NCBI GenBank assembly: GCA_026874595.1
Contig: CM049307.1
Span: 76,548,643-76,612,642 of the forward strand
Length of the DNA: 64,000 nucleotides
Source: Sipunculus nudus
Lineage: Eukaryota > Annelida > Sipuncula > Golfingiida > Sipunculidae
Reading direction: 5' to 3'
Part shown: positions 1 through 8,950 of the stretch, one piece after another
How the letters are laid out: each line of letters starts with the position of its first letter
Numbering within the stretch: position 1 is the first letter of the stretch
The notes under the pieces: generated by a model
The model's database searches: none
The model's input: the letters and a program-made list of their open reading frames with translations, nothing else
What the model was told of the DNA's origin: nothing
Made by a program: the position numbers and the translations under genes

Positions 1-136
1 CCAGGCGAGAAAACCCCAGACTAGCATGACCGCTGTTTACACGTCAGACCCCTTGCGTGGGCCGGGCTAAGCCGTCATGGCAACGGCCAATGCTAGCGCT
101 GCACATACACACACAATAAAAGAGACATCTGTAACA
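1..136 (+). mobile_element. 3' end of a non-autonomous transposon (family A, copy 1)
   Basis: The window starts inside a copy of the element seen again at 14340, 19925 and 21765. Shared landmarks are a GC-rich stretch with GGCxAG/GCGCT words, 'AACAxAATGCCAA'-like text, and the end CATCTGTAACA. The last eight bases, CTGTAACA, are the reverse complement of the TGTTAC(A/G)G start of the other copies. No ORF is seen. Only the right part is present; the rest lies outside the window. Confidence 0.6.
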
Positions 137-386
137 ATGTCAAAATTGGTCGACCATATGACGACCCGAGGAGACACTGTCTCGTTCCTTCGAAGCGAAA
201 AAAGACCCCAGGGCACTCTGGCTGCGCTCTACGGGAACCTTGTCCAATTGTAGAGCATAGCTAGAGCGCCTTCTGATGTGATGGAGGTTTTACCGTATAT
301 AAAGGTAATCATGTTAAAAGGTACTGCATTCCCACGATGTTCATCTAACCAGAACACTACGGTACCAGTTTGACATTAACTAAATC

Positions 387-429
<43 letters not shown>

Positions 430-588
430 TAATATATACATATAAATATATCATATATATATATATGTCAAGGCACGCAGACATATACAGATTGATAGAC
501 CTGAATGAAAATAAATAAATTTATTCGTTTATGGTATATCCTGTTTTACTCTCTCTCTATCTCTTTCTCTCTCTCTCTCTGCCCCCTC

Positions 589-656
<68 letters not shown>

Positions 657-869
657 AAATATACTTTTTGTTTTATTTTAGAATAGGCCTCCTTTCACAT
701 CCAGACTGATATGAATACACGTATCCGGTCTCGAAATTTGTGCCGGTCCTCAGAAATATGTCAACAGTTTTAAGAGGGATTAGGAAAAATAGCGCCGGCC
801 CTTTGGCCAGTTTTTTTTTCCATACTTTGACCATAATCCCGGTTTTGTGAGAATCATTAAAAAAAGTAG
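137..869. other. Non-coding flank with CT and TA microsatellites
   Basis: No exon is recognised. The stretch holds (TA)n at 389-425, a CT-rich run at about 549-580 and (TA)n at 593-651. A signal-peptide exon for the left lectin gene was looked for here, by comparison with 19399-19456, and was not found. Confidence 0.6.
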
Positions 870-1100
870 GATGTATCACTGTAGTACCGCTGAGAACTTG
901 ACATTTCTATAAAAAAAAATTAAGGATCAAGTAAAATCATTTAAGGTTCTGTAAATGTTTTGCCTTACCGGGCACACTGTATAATAAAATTGTCGCCAGT
1001 TTCGAGCCCTACATTTACATATAAGTAATACTGAATCAATCGTCCCAGTAGTTTTATTTGGGTTATAAAGTTTAAGAGTCACGCAAAAATTATTTTACAG

Positions 1101-1325
1101 GAAACGTGCAATTCCATGAGGCAAGGGTCACAGATGGAAAACGGTTTTACTTAAGTAAACAAACGATGGACTGGCAGGCAGCAAACAAAGAATGCAACCA
1201 GTTAGGAAATAATGGAAGTCTTGCGCAAGTACCGTCACCCGCCATCAACGGGTGGCTTTACAACCTGACAAAGAACCTTACTGGTGGGAATGATGTGTGG
1301 CTTGGTGGAAAGTATGATGAAAGAG
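1101..1325 (+). CDS. Left lectin: exon for N-terminal half of CTLD1
   Basis: The acceptor TTTTACAG and donor GAG|GTTACG bound 225 nt, phase 1 in and out, exactly the length of the right-arm counterpart. The translation has W-Q-A-A-N-K-E-C-N-Q (first canonical Cys), a hydrophobic NGSLAQV strand, N-linked sequons (NLT) and VWLGG. Reading past the donor runs into unrelated low-complexity sequence, which supports the donor. Confidence 0.85.
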
Positions 1326-2101
1326 GTTACGTCAGTTTTAAATTTGTCATATATAAGGCCAAAAAAAAAGATATGGCTCTCAGGCACCGCCAGCATCAAT
1401 TTTAAACCCCCGCATCAAAAATTTTGATTTTTGATTTTTAATAGAAACTTACCAATTATGAGCTGCAGCCTTTGAGAACCATAACTTTTTTTTTTATTTT
1501 GGCCTAATATCTAAAAATTATATCGTCAATAAAATAAACGGCCCTTTATGAAATTTGGTCATTTATGCAATTATTTTGATATTCTATTTCATTTAAAAAA
1601 CAAAGGAACTAGAAAATAAATTAGATGTTCGAGGTATTTAAAAAAAAATGGTTTGTAAATTTATTTTAATTTGAAAGTACAACAACCACGGAAACCTGAG
1701 ATTAGGTCATTGCAACCTGTATCTATGCGGCTTGTTTGTGCACCCCAGCATAATAAATAACTTGACCAAAAACTGCCAGTATATGGAAAAATTAATGGAT
1801 GAAATGCCATGTTCTTACATGTTAATTGTCCATTAACATTTCTTCTGCCTTACGATTTTAAAAATTATTTTTAAGACCATCAAATAACAGCGACTGTGTA
1901 AGTTTCTAAGCTGTGGTTTCATTTACAACCTTATGTTTTTTTATTTATCATGACTAGTTTTAAGGCTGGTGGTTCCACCTGTATTTTTTTCTTGTATAAA
2001 ATATTTTTTCCTTTTTTGAGTCGGCAAAATTTCATCGATGGTATCAGTTTTATAAATATCCTGGAACCTGGTGTGTGTAATATGTCGCTTATTGTCTTTT
2101 T

Positions 2102-2172
<71 letters not shown>

Positions 2173-5100
2173 CGGTAACCCTGACTGAATGAAAGTGCGC
2201 TCGAGCCAAACACAGATCCCTGAAAATTCGGCCCCGGTGGCACCCTCAGGAACGACAAAGTTTGTCAGATTGAGTCGGTTTTGATTGATCCGTGATTATT
2301 TAAGGCGAAAATAAAAGATACTGATAGAGTTGAAGAAAGACGATTTTTGCATGCGATTTTCCATCAATGTTTTCAGAATTATGGTGTATTCTTGCTTTCA
2401 TTCAGAGAGGGAATGGAAATGGGCAGATGGTAAAATCTTTGGCCCCTGGGCAGCATGGGCAAATGGTCAACATGATCATACAATGGGACAAAACTGCCTT
2501 GCGCTCCCCCATTATTACAACCCGATCGAATGGGATGACAGAAACTGTAATGACAGGCTGAGAGTGACGTGTGAATTTAAACCAAGTACAGGTAGGTTAC
2601 TGTTTTGTAAAGTAAGGAAATTCAAGGGATCTTTTACTAAAACATCAATAGTTACCCGGCATACATGTGGTTGGTAAAACAATGTTTTTATTACATTTAG
2701 TAGTTTAAGGAAAAATCTGAAAACTTGATCAGCCAGACATTTTCAGTCAGAAAAAAATGGAAGTTAAAAAAAAATTATATTGTGTAGTTTTGTTTATAAT
2801 ATCAATACATAAGTGAAGGCTCTGTTAGAATTATGTTTGTTTATATCAAAGACACCAGTATGGGGGTAGAGTAGAGAACAGTAATTTTGTTTGACAGTGT
2901 AGAGATATATCACGTCCACGGGGTGTTTGTTTTCTAAATAGGTATTGCTATGATATGGTTTAAATTCAAAATTTCATATAGCCCTGAATTCCTTTTTTTC
3001 CACCAAGCGGATTTTCATTCAAGTATTAAAAGAATTAAAACAGCTACCCGTGCGATGAATAGGTCTGGGTGCAGTTAAGCCTCTTTCACACATTGACGGA
3101 TAGCAACACGGATCATCCTGGATTTAATCCGTGGTGTTCCGGGGACAGCAGCGTGATTTCGCAATGGGGCTTTTGCACATGCACGGGGAACAAAACGGAT
3201 CATCCCGGATCATCGTTCCGGGATCATCCGTAATATCTCCGGCATCGCCTTGTAAACACCAGGCAGCTGTAATTCTGGGTGCACTGGCATGTTCGGAGAA
3301 AAAAATTAAACCTGCACCCGGAAGATGCCGGTCTAAATACGGAGCTCGGGTTGGCTGCATGGAGACTCCCGGATGTATTCGGTGGCTTCACGGAGATGCA
3401 CGGTTCCTACTAGGAGTGATGCGGATGATTTTTCTTCCGTGTACTCCGAGACGAAAATTGCGCAGGTTCAATAGTTTAATCCGCGCATAAGGAGTCTTAT
3501 TTATACAGTCAATACTGATCCTATCAGCATTCCGTATACATAAGGAATGATAGATTATTTCTTACAAAATTCGGTATATAAGTTATTCTTTTTGGCCAGA
3601 AAACGAAATAATGGCGTCACCTATTTTTTTAACGATTTAATGGTCGCTGTTTTATTTTTTGATTGTTTTTATATTCCCTCCTCTTTTATTTTTGTTGTTC
3701 TAAATTATATTTCGGATATTCAGTAACTAACTTAAACTTTAAACTGGGCTGGGGGTGGACTGGTAAAGTAATTTTTTTCTGTAAAATGGAACTCAGCTCA
3801 TTTTCTTAGCAAAGATTTAATCATGATTTTTATTAAATCTCGTTCATACATCAGTCTCAAAAGTAACATAAATCATTAATAAATGTTACTTTTTTGTCTC
3901 TCATATAGAAGTGGCATCTCTTGGGCCTTCTCTAAGTACTGCCGTGAACAATCTAGGTAGATGATTAATTGATATTCCTATTTAGCAGCCAGTAGAACCT
4001 CGAATTTCCGTACCTCTTTATCCTGACTATTGGTTTTTCCGAAATTAAAAGCATGGAACCGAAATTAACCTCTATTAAATTCTTCACTGCTCTAAAAGGA
4101 AAATAGGAATAAGAATGATTAAAAATGATTATATGAGATAACGTTATTATATGCAAGGATTAGCATATTGATAGAACGTTGATTATGATATACCTATCAG
4201 CGTTCCGGAAGTATACTTCTTTAAAAATGTCTGACCTCCTATATCCGTAACCTTTATTATCCGAACAAATGTTATGTACCCGAAACCATTCTGATTCGGA
4301 TATTTGAGGTTCTATTGTATATCAAAAGAAATTTTTATTCGAAACGAAAGTACAACTGTTATAAGATCTACACCAACGAAAAAAAGTATGTAGGATGTCA
4401 GCTTCTTGTATAAAAATAAATGAGCGGTAACATAATAATAATAATAGAAAAAATAATAATTATTACGCAAAGAAATTGAGAGATTAATATAGGTGAGACA
4501 TCATATAACAGCATCAAACATTTAGAGAAAATATCAAGATTTAGGCGTATTTAAATAGCATTGAATTTGTTCTAATAAATTATTATTATGAATAATATAT
4601 TTGCTCCAAACGATCAAAATCAAGGTACTGAAAAAAAAAAACTGTTTCAGAACGGATTATACTCGATGGCGGAGACTACCTTATCATTAACAATAAATTG
4701 ACATGGCAGGAAGCCAGGGATGAATGCGACCGTCACGGTGCATCACTGATCAAGATAGAAAACGAAAGAGAAAACAACTTGACAGCTGACTTGCTGAAGA
4801 ACAGAAGTATAAAATATACGTGGCTCGGTGGTAACGATTTGAAAGTTGGTAAGCTTGCGTTACATACATGGTGATTTTGCAATGTTTGCCTTTATGCCAC
4901 CCGTCCCTGAGAAAAGTAAATATTTATGGCTTTCTGTTTAGTGGGGACGGCGTCTGTTTTACACTTTTGCATTAAAAATGTAACTAGAATATGCATTCCA
5001 AGGAATGCAGGCCTCAACTATGTGGGGGATCCTTAATGTGTGCAACCTGTGTTTTCAATCACTTGTTAACCCCATATTCCCTGGTTCATTTGTGCGTAAG

Positions 5101-6730
5101 TTCCTAACAAGTGTTTGCATTCAATTTTTCGGCCCATATGCCCACGTTCAATCGTGAATATGTAACTGCACATTTGTGAACATTCCTTAAAGTATTTCCG
5201 GAATCCAGATAATGAGCCGGACTCGCACCAACATTCTTCATTATTCGCCCATTATTTAACCAATAACAAAGATGACAGCAGTATCATGAATAAACGTTGT
5301 GCCTTTTTTAATTTTCTGCAGGTGGTCGTCACAAGTATATGATTCCATTATTTCAATAGCTCAGCTGACTGAATGTCTCCCAACACCATAGCGATCACTC
5401 TTTGTCCGTCGTCAGTCTGTCCAACCGCAAACACAAATCGTAACCGCTGGACCTAAAACTTCTAACCTGGACCTCCAGGAACTTCCATGCAAAATCTACT
5501 TGGAAATCTGAATTGGGTCACTGTTACCCATATCCTCCAAGCTATGCTGCTCAAAAGTACCTTCAAGAATAATTAAAAATTTGATACAAAAGCTCAAGTA
5601 TCTGATGCACTAGTCACCAAGATTCATGATGCATATTCATCAAGGAGTGTTTCAACAGTTCCTGCAGACTGAAGGCGCCATCTGTTTTTTTTCTCTCGAA
5701 TTTTTACGCTTTTTCTCTATTTTTGAGACCTTCAAAGAAATTAGGTCTCTGAAATTAGATCTCTGTTTCCCATATCCTCCGAGCTACAATGGTGATACCA
5801 ACTGCCTTGTTTTAATTAGATGCCTGTGCAAGGACATATTTTCAACATATTAGTTTTCTGAGCTTCATGACCCATTGGTTACTTGCTTTTATAAACCGAC
5901 ACCACGGGACACCACTTTTTACAATGCTCTGCCAGCATATTATTCAATAACTGTGAAAATTTCTTTAAGGAATAGGAATTAAGTGAGGCCAGTAAAATGC
6001 AAGCACTTCACGAATTGTCAGAACAAAACCTTGAAGTGAAGAGAACTCGCCGATATTATTACGTTTATTATAAAGTATTCAGCATGCCCTTATCGAAATA
6101 CTGTTTACAACTTGTACATATGTTTTCCTATCTGTTTAAAACTATATGAATATTATACTTTATATCACATTTATGAACGGAACAGAAGATGAATGGCGAT
6201 GGCTGGACAATACATCCCTTGACACCTGGAACAAATGGTACCCGGGAGAACCTAACAATTGGGGGAAATACTGCCTGACTTTCAGCGGAGATAAGTGGGA
6301 TAATGCAGAATGTAAGGAAAAGAAATACTTCATCTGTCAGGAGAATGACGTACAAGGTAACGTGCTCTGTAATATGTACACTGATCATATAAAAAAAGAA
6401 ACAATGGGCGTGTAGGTTTTTACGTGAAACATGTTATAACATAACACCCTTCATATTTAACAATAACTGTGAACTATCAAGGTAGTGTGAATGTTAAAGT
6501 GTTACGTTCAGGGGCTATCAAAAGTTTAAATATGTATTAGCTTTGAACTAAAAGTTGGCGTGCTGCAATTTTCCAATGTTATACTTAATGAAAATTTAAT
6601 TGTAAGGATATTATGATCACAACACACATTATATTATTTTAAGATTCTAACCACATTCACCTGATGATCGGGTCGCATCCCGTGAAACAGACTATAGTGA
6701 ATTTACAGTGTTGTTTTTCTTCAGAGTTAT

Positions 6731-6807
<77 letters not shown>

Positions 6808-7002
6808 TCTTTGCTCAGTTAAAAGGCTATTAAAATTTGTAATTTTCCTTATGTTAAAGAGAGTCCATCGCCAGCAACCGCTGAGTCCACTCGGGCCCCA
6901 TCAGCCACTACATCAGAACGTTCTGCGGCGTTTGCGAAACCCTCAAAGAAGTTTTGTTTCCTCGAGCAAAGTAAAGATGGGATGAAAATGATTTGCATTT
7001 GA
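1101..7002 (+). CDS. Two-domain C-type lectin, left copy (exons 1101-1325, 2406-2591, 3909-3956, 4651-4848, 6186-6356, 6860-7002)
   Basis: This is a predicted secreted carbohydrate-binding protein of the C-type lectin family. Six exons, all joined by phase-1 introns with GT..AG borders, give about 323 residues. CTLD1 is exons 1+2, then come a short linker exon, CTLD2 (exons 4+5) and a Ser/Thr/Pro-rich C-terminal exon ending at TGA 7000-7002. Both CTLDs keep the four canonical cysteines and a WLGG version of the WIGL core. CTLD1 carries QHD at the sugar-selectivity site and WDD near the third cysteine. CTLD2 carries EPN and WDN, the arrangement of calcium-dependent mannose-type binders. The signal-peptide exon is missing from the window; it may be upstream of position 1 or lost. 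An AATAAA lies at 7403. The paralogue is on the minus strand at 11873-19456. Domain identity is very likely; the linker exon is less sure. Confidence 0.85.
2406..2591 (+). CDS. Left lectin: exon for C-terminal half of CTLD1
   Basis: The acceptor TTCATTCAG and donor AGTACAG|GTAGGT bound 186 nt, identical in length to the right-arm exon. It encodes EREWKWADG, W..WANGQHDH, QNCLALP, EWDDRNCNDR and VTCEF, supplying Cys 2-4 of the domain. The selectivity triplet reads QHD, where the paralogue has QPD. Loss of the cis-proline would be expected to weaken calcium-site-2 sugar binding. Confidence 0.85.
2592..3908 (+). other. Intron with an arm-specific insertion
   Basis: The part up to about 2990 aligns to the right-arm intron (16250-16440 reversed). 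From about 2990 the left arm has extra sequence absent from the right arm. Within it, 3068-3490 is GC-rich, with repeated CGGATCATCC words and a start CCTCTTTCACACAT that resembles a DNA-transposon end. The 119- and 78-codon frames there look like chance frames. Confidence 0.5.
3909..3956 (+). CDS. Left lectin: candidate inter-domain linker exon
   Basis: This is 48 nt between TCATATAG and AATCTAG|GTAGAT, phase 1 in and out. It encodes EVASLGPSLSTAVNNL, a Ser/Pro-type linker placed exactly between CTLD1 and CTLD2. The symmetric phase is what the gene requires. No counterpart was found in the shorter right-arm intron, and exons this short arise by chance, so it is only a candidate. Confidence 0.45.
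4651..4848 (+). CDS. Left lectin: exon for N-terminal half of CTLD2
   Basis: The acceptor CTGTTTCAG and donor AAAGTTG|GTAAGC bound 198 nt in phase 1. The translation has DGGDYLIINN, LTWQEARDECDRHGASL, a charged helix with an NLT sequon, and YTWLGGNDLK. The right-arm copy begins its exon 45 bases or so further upstream. Here that acceptor AG has changed (CCAAAC for CCCAG), and a new TTTCAG appears to be used. Confidence 0.8.
4849..6185 (+). other. Intron with an inserted mollusc-type repeat
   Basis: The first about 480 bases align with the right-arm intron reversed (15600-15930). About 5330-5870 is left-specific and resembles 27040-27250: both have 'GATGCATATTCATCA'-like text followed by CCTG(A/C)AGACTG and a CTCTATTTTT tract. 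It also has the 'GATCACTCT.TGTCCGTCGTCAGTC' style seen in other dispersed copies in this window. Confidence 0.5.
6186..6356 (+). CDS. Left lectin: exon for C-terminal half of CTLD2 (EPN motif)
   Basis: The acceptor AACGGAACAG and donor TACAAG|GTAACG bound 171 nt in phase 1. It encodes EDEWRWLDNTSLDTW, YPGEPNNWG, KYCLTF, DKWDNAEC and YFICQEN. EPN plus WDN is the classic calcium-coordinating set for mannose/GlcNAc-type ligands. The upstream polypyrimidine tract is poor, but the same acceptor sequence is kept in the right arm. Confidence 0.85.
6728..6804. repeat. (TA)n microsatellite in the last lectin intron
   Basis: About 77 bases of nearly pure TA with one interruption, about 55 bases upstream of the last exon of the left lectin gene. 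Confidence 0.95.
6860..7002 (+). CDS. Left lectin: C-terminal Ser/Thr/Pro-rich exon
   Basis: The acceptor is ATGTTAAAG. The frame starts ESPSPATAESTRAPSATTSE and ends FLEQSKDGMKMICI before TGA. Nucleotide similarity to the right arm continues past the stop (AACGTCAGTGGCCGGAACTG in both). The 27-bp coding repeats found in the right-arm exon are absent, leaving a short O-glycosylation-prone tail. Confidence 0.7.
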
Positions 7003-8204
7003 ACGTCAGTGGCCGGAACTGAAATATAGCGGTTCACTTATGACTTCAGGACAGCTTGTAAAAACAGGATTTTGATGCCGAGCTGAAATTTATTATTTGA
7101 AAAAATGGCATGTATAAGGTCAAGCGTGTATCAAGTAAATATAACTTGTTTTCAACAAAACTTACAAGATTTTTTTTCCGAGGGCATTTTTGCTCCGTAT
7201 TTACCATTTGTGGATGAATATCTGATATATCATATATACATATATGTATGTTTATTTGTTTGATCTATTCATGAACATTTACAAAACTGCTTGAAACGGA
7301 CGACAGTTCTTCAATCGGAGAAAAGATCTGTTGTATTTATATATGGCTAATATATGTTGATTAATGCCATCCGTGCTTAATTAGATTTACTGCGTGGCGG
7401 CAAATAAAACACATGCACCTGTTTTGATGAAAATAATAAATTTAATTTAGGCTCAGAGTTTGCGGATTATCATTACTGGCTGTTACGGAATAGCTACTAC
7501 AGAAAATTTTAAAACGGTTATACACAGTGTTTTACCTAGCACGCGGTATTTGTATAAATTATAGATGTATGTGTTTTTGAATTGTACGGACACAGGCATA
7601 TAAAGATATTTTTGTTAACACAGGCGTATACATTCCGTTGAACACAGCACGTCTGATATAGCTTGAAATAATTTAAATTAACAACGTTATCGTTTACATG
7701 TGTTGTCATAAAAAATAAATGGTCATTCTCATGTATTCTTGGTTTTACAATTGTTTGGTTTTATGTTCCTTACAAGATGTCATTATGGCCAAACGGAAAG
7801 GCGCTTTTTTTATATTCCAGAACGGGGGTAAAGTGGTGTGTGTGTGTATTACTGTGAAGTATAAAATGTTTGATCCTTATTCGTTCCGCGCAATGAATAT
7901 AATGTAGTGATAAATATTTATGAAGTGATAAGGTTAAATATGATGAAGATCTGATGTCATTTAATAAAATGTCTGTCCGGCACTTTTAATTCGGGCATTC
8001 GTGTAACTGCCCCCCCCCCCTTCTCTTTTTGTTTGAACTTCTTATTACTTCATTAGACGATCATAGCCTATTTAAAAATAACAAATAAAGTACTTTATGA
8101 ATGTCTTTTACTTTTGTGGAGGGTGGGGATGGGGTGGGGGGGATAAGGAACCGGCATTCTTCTGTTTTTTTTTATAAATTCAAATGAGTCAGTGTGGTAA
8201 AACG

Positions 8205-8620
8205 GGTCTTGGGTTAATATTTGTGCCCTGTTAACAGACCGACAGACAGAAGGACAGCCTCACAGACAGACGGATTAAGGGTGATCACTACAGCTTAGAC
8301 TGACTTTCATTCAGCTGAGCCAAAAATAATTCGAATCTAGAGAATCATGGATTGAATATAGCGCATGAACTCATTACTGTCTCAGTGTCATAGAGTGAAC
8401 CCCGTCTTTTTAAAGAGTGACTTGATACATGACAAAGACCCACGGGTTATGAGGCTCAGCTGATCTCTGACACTGAGAAATTCTATCATCATGTGACATG
8501 TCAAGCCTGAGTCTGAAAAATATTTAAAAAAATGCGTGTAAATAATGAATTTGCAGGTGACGCCACCAGTCTTCCACAGCAGAAAGGGCTATTCTTGGTC
8601 TATAAGAAATCTCACGATCG
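8205..8620 (+). repeat. Dispersed repeat, copy 1 (pairs with 23868-24215)
   Basis: Collinear matches include GGTTAATATTTGTGCCCT, GGTTATGA.GCTCAGCTGATC, CTGACTTTCATTCAG and a GCAGGTG(A/G)CGCC(A/C)CC segment. Both copies are in the same orientation and end close to the GGCGCCACC-type motif. The ORF at 8545-8757 lies in it and is not thought to be a gene. Confidence 0.7.
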
Positions 8621-8814
8621 CAAGCGCGCGAGGGATTATGGGTAATGTCAAAGGTCAAAACCGTATCCAATCAAAACAATCGAGTGCTCTTGGGTCATCG
8701 ATGATCAGCTGTCGTCTGCTGAATGTGCGCCGGGTTTGCAAGTTTTACGTCTCCTAGTCGTCAACACTGCCGAAGCGTACGCATCCATGATGTCTTCAAA
8801 CCTTCCAGACTAAG

Positions 8815-8950
8815 ATGGCCAAGGGATCGGCTGAAGGTCCTGCTGTCAGCCAGGGGTCTGCCGGTTCCATAATTGAGCTTAGGGCGTTGGCCTGGTTCCA
8901 GTTATAGGGGTTCCAACAATGCAGACTCCACAAGAAGAGGAGAAGCAACG
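8815..8950 (+). pseudogene. Exon-like fragment with in-frame stop
   Basis: ATG 8815 in good context (AAGATGG) opens MAKGSAEGPAVSQGSAGSII, then ELRALAWFQL, then TAG at 8905. The frame continues GFQQCRLHKKRRSNG to a good donor (CAACG|GTAAGG) at 8951. Upstream DNA is CpG-richer than its surroundings. It could be a broken first exon or a gene fragment. The family is not recognised. Confidence 0.25.

Larger units (their letters stand above)
870..7842 (+). repeat. Left arm of a large inverted duplication
   Basis: Read forward, this arm aligns with the reverse complement of about 10500-19240. It covers five lectin exons with identical phases, introns and 3' flank. Examples of non-coding matches are a GTTTCGA(G/A)..CTGGC(G/A)ACAA segment upstream of exon 1, the introns after the CTLD2 N-half exon, and an inner-end match around 'TATGTTCCTTACAAG' with ATTATGGCC nearby. 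Divergence is high enough that the arms have many indels. Arm-specific insertions lie at about 2990-4500 and 5330-5870. Confidence 0.85.

Noticed and set aside
1931-2209. Overlapping frames on both strands rich in Tyr-Ile
   Set aside because: They are translations of the (TA)n tract at 2107-2166. The same applies to frames at 11471-11668, 19198-19428, 34889-35119 and 50326-50514.
3131-3490. 119-codon plus frame
   Set aside because: It lies in an arm-specific GC-rich insertion with internal inverted words. The opposite strand is open too, and no domain is seen.
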